A DNA stretch of 64,000 bases from Agrococcus jenensis (GTDB lineage Bacteria > Actinomycetota > Actinomycetes > Actinomycetales > Microbacteriaceae), in NCBI RefSeq assembly GCF_003752465.1, contig NZ_RKHJ01000001.1:124001-188000 (forward strand), in the 5' to 3' direction. The notes beneath the pieces are model-generated. The model worked only from the letters and a program-made list of their open reading frames with translations. It was not told where the DNA came from and did no database searches. Position numbers and translations under genes: made by a program. This document shows, in pieces, positions 19,073 to 27,845 of this stretch; position 1 is the first letter of the stretch; each line of letters starts with the position of its first letter.

Positions 19073-20859
19073 CACTCCTCCTCCCACACCGGGCTGTGCT
19101 CCTTGGCGTACTGCACGAAGGAGTTCGAGACGCCCTGCGGCACCATCGGCCAGACCATCGCGTCCTTCGACACGATGAAGTCGATGACGACCGGGCGGTC
19201 GTTCGTCTCGAGCGCGAGCTTGATCGCCGGGTCGATCTCCTCGGGCTTCGTGACGCGGATCGCGAGGCAGCCGTAGGCCTCCCCGAGCTTCACGAAGTCG
19301 GGGATCATCTTCGCGTCGTCGCCGGTCTCGAGGTCGGTGAACGAGTGACGGCCCTCGTAGAACAGGCTCTGCCACTGCCGCACCATGCCGAGCGACGAGT
19401 TGTTGATCACCGCGACCTTGATCGGGATGTCGTTGAGCGTGCAGGTGGCGAGCTCCTGATTGGTCATCTGGAAGCAGCCGTCGCCGTCGATCGCCCAGAC
19501 CACGCGGTCGGGCTCCGCGACCTTCGCGCCCATCGCCGCGGGCACGCCGTAGCCCATCGTGCCGGCGCCGCCGGAGTTGAGCCACGAGTTGGGGCGCTCG
19601 TACTTGATGAACTGCGCCGCCCACATCTGGTGCTGGCCGACGCCGGAGGCGTAGATGCCCTCCGGACCGGTCAGCTCGCCGATGCGCTTGATCACGAACT
19701 GCGGGGAGAGCTTGCCGTCGCTCGGCTCGGTGAAGCCGAGCGGGAAGCGCTCCTGCAGGCCCTGCAGCCGCTCCCACCAGTCGGTGAGGTCGGTGCGGCG
19801 GCTCGAGGCGAGCTCCTGGAAGGCGATCGACAGGTCGCTCAGCACGTCGCGCACGTCGCCCACGATCGGGATGTCGGCGGTGCGGATCTTCGAGATCTCG
19901 GCCGGGTCGACGTCGACGTGGATGACCTTCGCGTTCGGCGCGAACTCGTTGACCTTGCCGGTCACGCGGTCGTCGAAGCGGGCGCCGAGCGCCAGGATGA
20001 GGTCGCACTCCTGGAAGGCGAGCACCGCGGGCACCGAGCCGTGCATGCCGGGCATGCCGAGGTGCTGCGGGTGCGAGTCGGGGAACGCGCCGCGCGCCAT
20101 GAGCGTCGTCACGACCGGCGCGCCGGTCGACTCGGCGAACTCGAGCAGCTCGGCCGACGCGTGCGCGCGGATGACGCCGCCGCCCACGTACAGCAGCGGG
20201 CGCTCGGCGTCGGCGAGCATCGCGGCCGCCGCGGCGACCTGCTTGCCGTGCGCCTTCGTCACCGGGCGGTAGCCGGGCAGGTCGACCGTGTCGGGCCAGA
20301 CGAACGGGGCCGACTGCTGCTGCGCATCCTTCGTCACGTCGACGAGCACCGGGCCGGGACGGCCGGTGGAGGCGATGTGGAAGGCGGCGCGCATGACGGC
20401 CGGGACGTCCTCGGCGCGGGACACCTGGAAGGAGTGCTTCGTGATCGGCATCACGATGCCGGTGATGTCGGCCTCCTGGAAGGCATCCGTGCCGATCAGG
20501 TGGCTGAACACCTGGCCCGTGATCGCGACCATCGGCACCGAGTCCATGTAGGCGTCGGCGATCGCGGTGACGAGGTTGGTGGCGCCGGGGCCGCTCGTCG
20601 CGATGCAGACGCCGACGCGGCCGGTCGCGGCCGCGTAGCCCTCGGCGGCGTGGCCGCCGCCCTGCTCGTGGCGCACGAGGATGTGGCGGATCGCCGACTG
20701 CTGCATGAGCTCGTCGTAGAACGGGATGATGGCGCCGCCCGGGATGCCGAAGACGTCCTCGACGCCGAGCAGCTCGAGCGATCGGAGGACGGCGCCGGAT
20801 CCGGTGAGGATCGGCGGCTCGGCGCCGCGCGGGGCGGCAGGCCTTGGTGCGATGGACAT
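19072..20859 (-). CDS. ilvB: Acetolactate synthase large (catalytic) subunit
   Basis: Thiamine-diphosphate enzyme condensing two pyruvates, or pyruvate with 2-oxobutyrate. Its 595 residues show [38 protein letters not shown] (catalytic Glu in H-E-Q), [20 protein letters not shown], the FAD-region loop [20 protein letters not shown], and the C-terminal ThDP/Mg motif [20 protein letters not shown] (GDG...N). It lies 32 bp after ilvD and overlaps ilvN. Confidence 0.98.
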   Translation of the reverse strand: MSIAPRPAAPRGAEPPILTGSGAVLRSLELLGVEDVFGIPGGAIIPFYDELMQQSAIRHILVRHEQGGGHAAEGYAAATGRVGVCIATSGPGATNLVTAIADAYMDSVPMVAITGQVFSHLIGTDAFQEADITGIVMPITKHSFQVSRAEDVPAVMRAAFHIASTGRPGPVLVDVTKDAQQQSAPFVWPDTVDLPGYRPVTKAHGKQVAAAAAMLADAERPLLYVGGGVIRAHASAELLEFAESTGAPVVTTLMARGAFPDSHPQHLGMPGMHGSVPAVLAFQECDLILALGARFDDRVTGKVNEFAPNAKVIHVDVDPAEISKIRTADIPIVGDVRDVLSDLSIAFQELASSRRTDLTDWWERLQGLQERFPLGFTEPSDGKLSPQFVIKRIGELTGPEGIYASGVGQHQMWAAQFIKYERPNSWLNSGGAGTMGYGVPAAMGAKVAEPDRVVWAIDGDGCFQMTNQELATCTLNDIPIKVAVINNSSLGMVRQWQSLFYEGRHSFTDLETGDDAKMIPDFVKLGEAYGCLAIRVTKPEEIDPAIKLALETNDRPVVIDFIVSKDAMVWPMVPQGVSNSFVQYAKEHSPVWEEE

Positions 20860-20891
20860 GGCTCTCCTGGCTCGTCTCTCGAAGACGTGCG

Positions 20892-22589
20892 TCAGCCTGT
20901 GACGGCGCCGGTGGCGGCCGACCGCACGAGGCGTGCGTACTTGGCGAGGACTCCGCGCGTGTAGCGCGGGGGCAGCGGCTCCCAGCCCTCACGCCGGGAG
21001 GCGAGCTCTGCCTCGTCGACGATCAGGTCAAGCGAGCGAGCGGCGATGTCGACCCTGATGCGGTCTCCGTCGCGCACGAAGGCGATCGGACCGGAGTCGA
21101 CCGCCTCAGGGGCGATGTGGCCGATGCACAGGCCGGTTGTGCCGCCTGAGAATCTGCCGTCTGTCAACAACAATACATCCTTGCCGAGGCCCGCTCCCTT
21201 GATGGCAGCGGTGATGGCCAGCATCTCGCGCATCCCGGGCCCGCCCTTGGGCCCCTCGTAGCGGATGACCACCACGTCGCCGGCCTGCACCTCGCCGTTC
21301 GTGAGGGCGTCCATCGCGGCGCGCTCGCGGTCGAAGACGCGCGCGGGGCCCTCGAAGACCTCTGCGTCGAAGCCGGCCGTCTTCACGACCGCGCCCTCGG
21401 GCGCGAGCGTGCCGTCGAGGATCGTGAGGCCGCCGGTGGCGTGGATGGGGTCGTCGAGCGCGCGCACCACGGTGCCGTCGATCGGGGCCGGGTCGAGCTC
21501 GGCGAGGTTCTCGGCGACCGTCCTGCCGGTGACCGTGAGCGCGTCGCCGTGCAGCAGGCCCGCGTCGAGCAGCGCCTTCATGACCACCGGCATGCCGCCG
21601 ACGCGGTCGAAGTCCTGCGCGACGTAGGCGCCGAACGGCTTCACGTCGGCGAGGTGCGGCGAGCGCTGCCCGATGCGGCGGAAGTCCTCGAGCGTGAGCT
21701 CGACCTCGGCCTCGTGGGCGATCGCGAGCAGGTGCAGCACCGCGTTCGTCGAGCCGCCGAGCACCATCGCCACGGTGATGGCGTTCTCGAACGCCTCCTT
21801 CGTGAGGATGTCGCGCGCGGTGATGCCGCGGCGCAGCAGCTCGACGACCGCCTCGCCCGAGCGGCGCGCGTAGAAGTCGCGGCGACGGTCGGCCGACAGC
21901 GGCGTCGACGAGCCGGGCAGGCTCATCCCGAGCGCCTCCGCGACGCACGCCATCGTGTTGGCGGTGTACATGCCGCCGCACGCGCCCTCGCCGGGCGCGA
22001 AGCCGCACTCGATGCGGTGCAGGTCCTCGGCCGAGATCTTGCCGGCCTTGAAGGCGCCGACGGCCTCGAACGAGTCGATGATCGTCATCGACTGCGGGAT
22101 CGTGCCGTCCTCGAGCTTCGCGAAGCCGGGCGCGATCGAGCCGGCATAGACGAAGACGCTCGCCAGGTCGAGGCGCGCCGCGGCCATGAGCATGCCGGGG
22201 AGCGACTTGTCGCAGCCGGCGAGCAGCACGGTGCCGTCGAGGCGCTCCGCCATGACGACCGTCTCGACGCTGTCGGCGATGACCTCGCGGCTGACGAGCG
22301 AGAAGTGCATGCCCTCGTGGCCCATCGAGATGCCGTCCGAGACCGAGATCGTGCCGAACTGCAGCGGGTAGCCGCCGCCGGCGTGCACGCCCTCCTTCGA
22401 CGAGCGCGCGAGGCGGTCGAGCGAGAGGTTGCAGGGGGTGATCTCGTTCCACGAGCTCGCGATGCCGATCTGGGGCTTCTCCCAGTCGCCGTCGCCCATC
22501 CCGACCGCGCGCAGCATCCCGCGGCTCGTGGTGGCCTCGACGCCGTCCGTCACGGCGCGCGAACGCGGTTTGATGTCGATCTCTGGCAT
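20892..22589 (-). CDS. ilvD: Dihydroxy-acid dehydratase
   Basis: Iron-sulfur enzyme that dehydrates the dihydroxy acids to the 2-oxo acids of Val and Ile. Its 565 residues carry the cluster cysteines in [28 protein letters not shown] and [20 protein letters not shown], and the [11 protein letters not shown] motif near residue 475. The ATG at 22589 has TAGGAT 6 nt upstream, consistent with a leaderless transcript heading the ilvD-B-N-C operon. Odd: codons around 21135-21186 (encoding [15 protein letters not shown]) use GTA, TTG TTG TTG, ACA, AGA and TCA, quite unlike the rest of this GC-rich gene. Confidence 0.97.
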   Translation of the reverse strand: MPEIDIKPRSRAVTDGVEATTSRGMLRAVGMGDGDWEKPQIGIASSWNEITPCNLSLDRLARSSKEGVHAGGGYPLQFGTISVSDGISMGHEGMHFSLVSREVIADSVETVVMAERLDGTVLLAGCDKSLPGMLMAAARLDLASVFVYAGSIAPGFAKLEDGTIPQSMTIIDSFEAVGAFKAGKISAEDLHRIECGFAPGEGACGGMYTANTMACVAEALGMSLPGSSTPLSADRRRDFYARRSGEAVVELLRRGITARDILTKEAFENAITVAMVLGGSTNAVLHLLAIAHEAEVELTLEDFRRIGQRSPHLADVKPFGAYVAQDFDRVGGMPVVMKALLDAGLLHGDALTVTGRTVAENLAELDPAPIDGTVVRALDDPIHATGGLTILDGTLAPEGAVVKTAGFDAEVFEGPARVFDRERAAMDALTNGEVQAGDVVVIRYEGPKGGPGMREMLAITAAIKGAGLGKDVLLLTDGRFSGGTTGLCIGHIAPEAVDSGPIAFVRDGDRIRVDIAARSLDLIVDEAELASRREGWEPLPPRYTRGVLAKYARLVRSAATGAVTG

Positions 22590-22692
22590 AGGCCGATCCT
22601 ACGCCGCACGGACATGTCAGATCGGGCGCGCCGTCCGGCGGACCGACGCGCGGATGCGCGTCCTCCAGGCTGGAGGGGCTAGCGTCGTCGGC

Positions 22693-23523
22693 ATGATCCA
22701 GGTCGGCCTCAGCACGATCTCCGTCTTCCCCAAGGGGGTCGAGGACGGCTTCCGGCTCGCGCACGAAGCGGGATACGACGGCGTCGAGGTCATGGTGACC
22801 ACCGATGCCAAGACCCGCAGCCCCGAGAAGCTGCTCGAGCTCTCGGAGCGCTACCAGCAGCCGATCATGGCGATCCACGCGCCGGTCGTGCTGCTCACGA
22901 CCTTCGTCTGGGGGCGCGATCCGTTCGTGAAGCTCGACCGCTCCGCCGCGCTCGCGGTGTCGGTCGGCGCGCCCACCGTGGTGGTGCATCCGCCCTTCCG
23001 GTGGCAGGGCAAGTACGCGAGCACCTTCACGGATGCGGTGCGGCAGACCGAGCAGAAGCACGGCGTCGAGGTCGCGGTCGAGAACATGTTCCCGTGGTCG
23101 ATGGGCGGGGCGGACCGCCAGGCGTACCTGCCCGGCATCGACCCGAGCGAGATGGACGTCGACCACGCGACCCTCGACTTCTCGCACTGCGCGCTCGCGC
23201 GGCGCGACTCGATGGAGCTCGCGCTCGACCTCGGCGACCGGCTGCGCCACCTGCACCTCACGGACGGCGTCGCCGCCGACGAGGACAAGGTCTTCGACGA
23301 GCACCTCATCCCCGGCCACGGCAACGAGCCGGTCGCCGAGGTGCTGCAGATGCTCGCCGCGAAGCAGTGGACCGGACAGGTCATCGCCGAGATCAAGACC
23401 CGGCACGCGCGCTCGGAGCGCGACCGGCTGCGGCTGCTCGTCGAGACGCTCGAGTTCGCGCGCGAGCACCTGGGGCAGAACGCGGTGGCCGATGAGGGCG
23501 CCGACGCGGAGGCACGGCCCTAG
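22693..23523 (+). CDS. Sugar phosphate isomerase/epimerase family protein (TIM barrel)
   Basis: A 276-residue xylose-isomerase-like TIM barrel. Metal-site residues are spread over EVMVTTDAK (strand 2), MAIHAPVVLLTTFVWG (His), TVVVHPPFRWQGK (His), VEVAVENMFPWSMGG (Glu), HATLDFSHCALAR (Asp/His), LHLTDGVAADEDK and VIAEIKTRHA (Glu), as in the IolE/UlaE superfamily. The substrate is not deducible. The ATG at 22693 has TAGCGT 7 nt upstream (leaderless-like). It is divergent from ilvD; a conserved role alongside valine synthesis is not implied. Confidence 0.88.
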   Translation: MIQVGLSTISVFPKGVEDGFRLAHEAGYDGVEVMVTTDAKTRSPEKLLELSERYQQPIMAIHAPVVLLTTFVWGRDPFVKLDRSAALAVSVGAPTVVVHPPFRWQGKYASTFTDAVRQTEQKHGVEVAVENMFPWSMGGADRQAYLPGIDPSEMDVDHATLDFSHCALARRDSMELALDLGDRLRHLHLTDGVAADEDKVFDEHLIPGHGNEPVAEVLQMLAAKQWTGQVIAEIKTRHARSERDRLRLLVETLEFAREHLGQNAVADEGADAEARP

Positions 23524-23529
23524 CGGGAG

Positions 23530-23592
23530 CGGTCGGTGGTCTCGACTCGCTCAGCGCGCTGCGCGCACGGAGCGGCTCGACCGGCAGGGCAG
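23530..23592. repeat. GGTCTCGACTCG... intergenic palindromic repeat, single copy
   Basis: The stretch GGTCTCGACTCGCTCAGCGC then GCTGCGCGCA...GGCTCGACCGGCAGG contains nested inverted words (GCGCGCTGCGCGC; GGTC-TCGA / CTCGACC). It closely matches part of the 141-bp unit that is tandemly duplicated at 58061-58335. It lies between convergent genes, so a transcription-termination role is plausible. Confidence 0.7.
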
Positions 23593-23593
23593 G

Positions 23594-25150
23594 CTACTCG
23601 GGGGCGTTGCCCGAGCCGCCGCCGAGCAGGAACGGGGTCGAGACGCCCTCGTACATGACATGCGTCATGAGCCCCTCGACGGCGTGCGGCAGCGTGTGGC
23701 AGTGGTCCATCCAGATGCCCGGGTTGTCGGCGACGAACGCGATCTCGTACGTCTCGCCGTGCCCGACGTCGAGCGAGTCGACCCACCAGGGGCTGCCGGA
23801 TGCGGGCACGCCGTCGCGCGCCAGCACGACGACGTGGTGCCCGTGCAGGTGCATCGGGTGCACCTCGCCGCTGCCGTTCGTGATGCGCATGGTCACGACG
23901 TCGCCCTCCGCCACGTGGTACGCCGGGACGTCGCCGCCCATCCGCCCGTTGATCGTCCACCAGATGCCGGGGACCCCGTTCAGGAACCCCGGGAAGCGGC
24001 CGATGTCGTAGGCGAACGCGCGGTCGGCCGCGGCCGGGTCGAAACGGAGTGGCGCGGGTGAGCCGTAGGAGAGCGGGTCGAGCACCTCGGCGGGCGCTGC
24101 GGCCGCGGCGGGCGCGGCCGCCCCGAGCGCGAGCGAGACGCCCGGCGCCTGCACGCGCGCGCCGCCGCTCGGCACCCGCACCTCGAGGTCGACGCGGCCG
24201 CCGGCCGTGACGGCGACCTTGCGCCCCTCGACGTCGGTCGGCTCGTGCACGTCGGTGCCGTCGATCGCGAGCAGGCGGAAGCCTGCGCCCGTGACCCAGA
24301 CGACCGTCGGCGCGTTGTCGGTGTTCACCACGCGCACCCGCACCACCGCGCCCGGCTCGGCCTCGCGCGCGATGTCGCCGGAGACGCCGTCGATCGTGCG
24401 CGAGGTGCCCGGGTAGGTGTGCAGCAGCGCCACGACGTCGACGTCGTGGGCGGTCGGCTCGGCCGGGTCGACGACGAGCGCGCCGAAGAGCCCGCCGAGC
24501 ACCTGCGCGTGCGACACCTGGTGCGCGTGGTACCAGTAGCTGCCCGCGTCCTCGGCGACGAAGCGGTACGTGAAGCTGCCGCCGGGCGGCACCGCGTCCT
24601 GCGTCACGCCGGCGACGCCGTCCATCGCCGCGGGCACGTCGACGCCGTGCCAGTGCAGCGTCGTGCCGGCGGCGACCGACTCGTTGCGGAGCACCACCTC
24701 GACGAGCTGCCCCTGCCGCGCCCGGATCTCCGGCCCGGGCGTCGACCCGTTGAGCGTGAACGCGTCGACCTGCTCGCCGCCGGGCAGCGCGATGCGCGCT
24801 GCGCGCGCGACGAGCTCGACGCGCACGTCTGCGGCGCGCGCGGGGTCGGCGACGAGGGTCGTCAGATCGAGCGCTGCTGCCGCGCCCGGCCCGTGGCCGT
24901 GGCCGCCCTCCCCCGCGACGGCCGGACCGCCACCGGGGTCGGCGACGCCCATCGCCATCGCCGAGTAGGTGTCGGGGCGCAGGCTCGACCACCAGGCGGC
25001 GCCGACAGCGACCACGAGCGCCGCCGCGACGAGGATGCCGAGCACCCGGGCGAGGCGACGCGCCGGCCGGTCCGGGTGGCTCGGCCGGCCTGAGCCAGCA
25101 CCGGGGCGGTGCCGCGCGCGGCGCTGCGAGGGCTCGGGGTCAGGCGACAC
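23594..25150 (-). CDS. Membrane-anchored multicopper oxidase
   Basis: A 518-residue copper oxidase facing outward: an N-terminal membrane anchor (RVLGILVAAALVVAVGAAWW) then three cupredoxin domains. All copper motifs are present: TLHWHGVDVP, YWYHAHQVSHAQ, HPMHLHGHH and the trinuclear/T1 signature HCHTLPHAVEGLM (H-C-H-x3-H-x4-M). Met/His-rich segments near the anchor (MAMGVADPGG, GGHGHGPG) are typical of enzymes acting on Cu(I) or phenols. The start is a GTG at 25148-25150 which overlaps the end of the upstream membrane-protein gene, so the two form an operon. Likely roles are copper tolerance or extracellular oxidation; the substrate is unproven. Confidence 0.93.
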   Translation of the reverse strand: MSPDPEPSQRRARHRPGAGSGRPSHPDRPARRLARVLGILVAAALVVAVGAAWWSSLRPDTYSAMAMGVADPGGGPAVAGEGGHGHGPGAAAALDLTTLVADPARAADVRVELVARAARIALPGGEQVDAFTLNGSTPGPEIRARQGQLVEVVLRNESVAAGTTLHWHGVDVPAAMDGVAGVTQDAVPPGGSFTYRFVAEDAGSYWYHAHQVSHAQVLGGLFGALVVDPAEPTAHDVDVVALLHTYPGTSRTIDGVSGDIAREAEPGAVVRVRVVNTDNAPTVVWVTGAGFRLLAIDGTDVHEPTDVEGRKVAVTAGGRVDLEVRVPSGGARVQAPGVSLALGAAAPAAAAAPAEVLDPLSYGSPAPLRFDPAAADRAFAYDIGRFPGFLNGVPGIWWTINGRMGGDVPAYHVAEGDVVTMRITNGSGEVHPMHLHGHHVVVLARDGVPASGSPWWVDSLDVGHGETYEIAFVADNPGIWMDHCHTLPHAVEGLMTHVMYEGVSTPFLLGGGSGNAPE

Positions 25151-25595
25151 CGACGGTGGACCGCGCCTGGACGCCGGCGTGGCGTCCGCCGGCGCGCATG
25201 CCCGCCCAGAAGGCGACGCCGAACAGCGCGATCGCGTTCACGCCGTGCAGGAACGCGAGCGCGGTGAGCTCGTGGCCGAGCAGCCCCAGCGTCACCTGCA
25301 GCACGACGAGCACGAGCACGATCGCGGCGCGCATCACCCCGCCGGGGATCTTCGCGAGGAACGCCACGACGAGCAGCGCGAGCGCGACGATCGGGATCGC
25401 GTACATGCCGTTCATGCCGTGGATCATGAGGCCGAGCGCCTCCGGGAACGGCGGCGGGCCCTCGGCGGCGAAGTCGACGGTGCCGCCCTCCGCGAGGAAG
25501 AGCGCGATGCCGGCGGATGCCCAGGCATGCGAGGCGGCCTGCAGCGCGACGAGCGCGCAGATGAGGTAGGCGAGGACGCGGTAGGTGGTGCGCAC
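25140..25595 (-). CDS. Four-helix membrane protein, DUF6220-like
   Basis: A 151-residue integral membrane protein beginning (GTG) with RTTYRVLAYLICALVALQAA, then SHAWASAGIALFLAEGG, a loop rich in Pro/Glu, LMIHGMNGMYAIPIVALALL, VLVLVVLQVTLGLLGHELTA and FLHGVNAIALFGVAFWAGMR. Conserved H residues (IHGMNG, LHGVNA) placed in helices resemble a heme- or metal-binding four-helix membrane fold such as DUF6220 proteins. AAGGAG lies about 7 nt before the GTG. It overlaps the multicopper oxidase gene by 11 bp, so it may feed or accept electrons or serve in its assembly; that is inference. Confidence 0.75.
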   Translation of the reverse strand: MRTTYRVLAYLICALVALQAASHAWASAGIALFLAEGGTVDFAAEGPPPFPEALGLMIHGMNGMYAIPIVALALLVVAFLAKIPGGVMRAAIVLVLVVLQVTLGLLGHELTALAFLHGVNAIALFGVAFWAGMRAGGRHAGVQARSTVGVA

Positions 25596-25733
25596 GGGAC
25601 TCCTTCGTCGGAATCGGTGGGATGCGGTGCCGATCGCCCGGCGGATGCGCCGAGGCGGGCGATGCCGGCACAGGCTGCCGACGGGCGCGCGCGGTTTCGC
25701 GGACACCGTTATCGAACTCCGCAGTCCGTTTCC

Positions 25734-25739
25734 TGTCAA
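25734..25739 (-). promoter_or_regulatory. Candidate -35 box of the oxidase operon
   Basis: On the minus strand TTGACA (25734-25739) is followed after 20 bp by GATAAC (25708-25713), about 110 bp upstream of the DUF6220-like gene. The 20-bp spacer is longer than ideal, so this is a weak promoter call in the 195-bp gap 25596-25790. Confidence 0.3.
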
Positions 25740-25745
25740 GTGCCT

Positions 25746-25773
25746 GTGCGCCGGCCTCTCGCGGCCGGCGCAC
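25746..25773. terminator. Terminator hairpin after the YhgE/Pip gene
   Basis: GTGCGCCGGCC-TCTCGC-GGCCGGCGCAC is an 11-bp perfect GC-rich stem 18 bp past the stop of the minus-strand YhgE gene. Confidence 0.75.
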
Positions 25774-25790
25774 CCATCGGCGCAGCCGCG

Positions 25791-27845
25791 CTACGCCGGC
25801 GCCGGCGCGAGGGTCTCGAGGGCGCGGATGCGCTCCCCCGTCGCCCGTCGCCGCGCGCCGCGGAGCGCGAGGTACGCGGCGAGCAGGCCGACGCCGAGCC
25901 ACAGCACGAGCATGGCCACCGGGCCGCCGGCGCCGCCGGTGCCGGCCGCGATGGCGACGAGCGCATCGACCGCCGGCGTCATCGGCAGCACCGGCGCGAC
26001 GGCCTCGAACCCCTGCCCGAGCACGTCGCGCGGCACGATGCCGCCGGCCGCGACCGCCTGCAGGCCGAGCAGCACCACCGACACGATGCCGCCGCCGGCG
26101 CCGAGCCACGCGACGAGCGCGAGGTGCAGCAGCGTCGCCACGGCGCCGAACAGCAGCGTCACCGCGAGCGTCAGCGGTGCCGACGACCACGCGACGCCGC
26201 CGATCGCGTGCACCACGACCGTGGCGAGGACGGCCTGCAGCGCGACCACCCACGACGAGCGGATGAGCATGGTCGCGAGCACCCGGCCGTCGGACTCGGC
26301 GGAGGCCGCGATGCGGCGAGCCGACCGGGCCAGCACGAGCACGAGGACGAGCGCGCCGAGCCAGAGCCCGATCGGCACCGCGAGCGACGCGATGCGCGCC
26401 TCGCCGCTCGGGAGGGCGCGCTGCTCGTCGAGGTCGAACCCGACCGGGTTCGTGGCCACCGCCGACAGGTCGTCGAGCTCGTCGTCGCTCAGCTGCGGCA
26501 GCGCCGCGACGCCCTCGCGGAGCCCGTCGCCCAGCTCGGTCGCGCCGTCGCCGAGCTGCGTCGCGCCGGACTCGGCCGAGCGGGCGCCCGCCGCGAGCTG
26601 CACCGCGCCGGATTCGAGCTCGCCGAGGCCGTCGCCGAGCTCGCCCGTGCCGTCGGCGAGCTGCCGGGCGCCGGTGACGGATGCGCCGAAGCCGGCGTCG
26701 AGCTGCGACGCGCCTGCCGCGAGCTGCGCGGCGCCGTCGCGCACCTGCGGGCCCGCGCTGACGATCGCCGTCGCGCCGGTCGAGAGCTGCGACAGCGGTG
26801 CGGTCACCTGGCTCAGCCCCTCGGTGAGCTGGGCGCCGATGTCCTGCTGGCTCAGCTGGCCGAGCCCGCCCGCGAGCTGCCGCGCGACCTCGAGCGCGGC
26901 CGGGTCGGTGGGGTCGGCCTCGAGCAGCTGCACGAGCTGCGCCGCTGCGCCTGACGAGGCGTCGAGCGACGACTCGAGCCGGCCGATGCCGCCCGCCTCC
27001 GCGGCGCCTGCGAGCCCCGCGTCGAGCTGCGCGGCCGCCTGCTGCACGCCGCCGGCGAAGCGGTCGACGCCCGCGGTGTAGTCGGCCACGCCGCTGCTGA
27101 GCGCCGCGCTGCCGTCCGCGAGCCCCGAGATGCCGCCCGCGGCGGTGCCGAGGCCGTCGGCGAGCTGGTCGGCGCCGGTCGCGAGCTGCGCCGCGCCGTC
27201 CTGCGCGCCGCCCGCGCCGTCGGCGAGCTGGTCGATGCCGCCCGCGAGCTCGTCGAGCCCGGTCGCGAGCTCCGTGGAGCCCGCACCCAGGGCGTCCGCG
27301 CCGTCGGCGGCCGTGCCGAGCTGCTCGGCGAGCGTGCCCATGCCGCCGTAGATGCCGGAGATGAAGCCGGTCGTCACGCGGTCGCCGAAGGAGGCGACGA
27401 TCGACTCGCCGGTCTCGCTCGCGAGGCTCGTCGCGAGGCCGTCGGCCGACGCATCCGTGACGATGCGCACGCCCGCCTGCTGCGGGTCGTCGCCCTGCAG
27501 GCTCGTGACGCGGCGCGAGAAGTCGGCCGGGATCGTGACCACCGCGTGCACGGTGCCGTCCGCGAGCGCCGCCGCCGCATCCTCCTCGTTCAGGATGCGG
27601 AAGTCGAAGCCGTCGGCGTCGTCGGCCACGAGATCGGTGACGACCTGGCGGCCGGCGAACATCGTGGTCTCGGTGCCGTCGGCCGCGGTGGTGGTGAGCA
27701 GCTCGTCGAGGTTCACGACCGCGGCGGGCACGTCCCGGTCGCCGTCTGCGGCCGGGCCCATCGACCAGGCGGCGAAGGCCGCGATGGCGAAGGGTGTGGC
27801 GGCGGCAGCCGTCAGCGCGACGGCCTTCCTGAGCGCGGTGGTCAT
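25791..27845 (-). CDS. YhgE/Pip family membrane protein
   Basis: A 684-residue protein of the YhgE/Pip (phage-infection protein-like) family. One N-terminal helix (VALTAAAATPFAIAAFAAWS) is followed by a large extracellular part to about residue 480, including an EEDAAAALADGTVHAVVTIP region and a long array of heptad-like Gly/Ala/Leu repeats (LADGAGGAQDGAAQLATGAD, QLADGTGELGDGLGELESGA) predicted to form a coiled coil or stalk. Five or six C-terminal helices resemble an ABC-2-type permease. The ATG at 27843-27845 overlaps the MMPL stop (ATGA). Family members are linked to export or phage receptors; here it is coupled to an MMPL transporter with an ABC-like tail, suggesting one export assembly. 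Confidence 0.9.
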   Translation of the reverse strand: MTTALRKAVALTAAAATPFAIAAFAAWSMGPAADGDRDVPAAVVNLDELLTTTAADGTETTMFAGRQVVTDLVADDADGFDFRILNEEDAAAALADGTVHAVVTIPADFSRRVTSLQGDDPQQAGVRIVTDASADGLATSLASETGESIVASFGDRVTTGFISGIYGGMGTLAEQLGTAADGADALGAGSTELATGLDELAGGIDQLADGAGGAQDGAAQLATGADQLADGLGTAAGGISGLADGSAALSSGVADYTAGVDRFAGGVQQAAAQLDAGLAGAAEAGGIGRLESSLDASSGAAAQLVQLLEADPTDPAALEVARQLAGGLGQLSQQDIGAQLTEGLSQVTAPLSQLSTGATAIVSAGPQVRDGAAQLAAGASQLDAGFGASVTGARQLADGTGELGDGLGELESGAVQLAAGARSAESGATQLGDGATELGDGLREGVAALPQLSDDELDDLSAVATNPVGFDLDEQRALPSGEARIASLAVPIGLWLGALVLVLVLARSARRIAASAESDGRVLATMLIRSSWVVALQAVLATVVVHAIGGVAWSSAPLTLAVTLLFGAVATLLHLALVAWLGAGGGIVSVVLLGLQAVAAGGIVPRDVLGQGFEAVAPVLPMTPAVDALVAIAAGTGGAGGPVAMLVLWLGVGLLAAYLALRGARRRATGERIRALETLAPAPA

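Noticed and set aside
21106..23469. Long Arg-rich minus-strand frame overlapping ilvD and the isomerase
   Set aside because: A typical GC-rich shadow frame of ilvD; no domain is readable.
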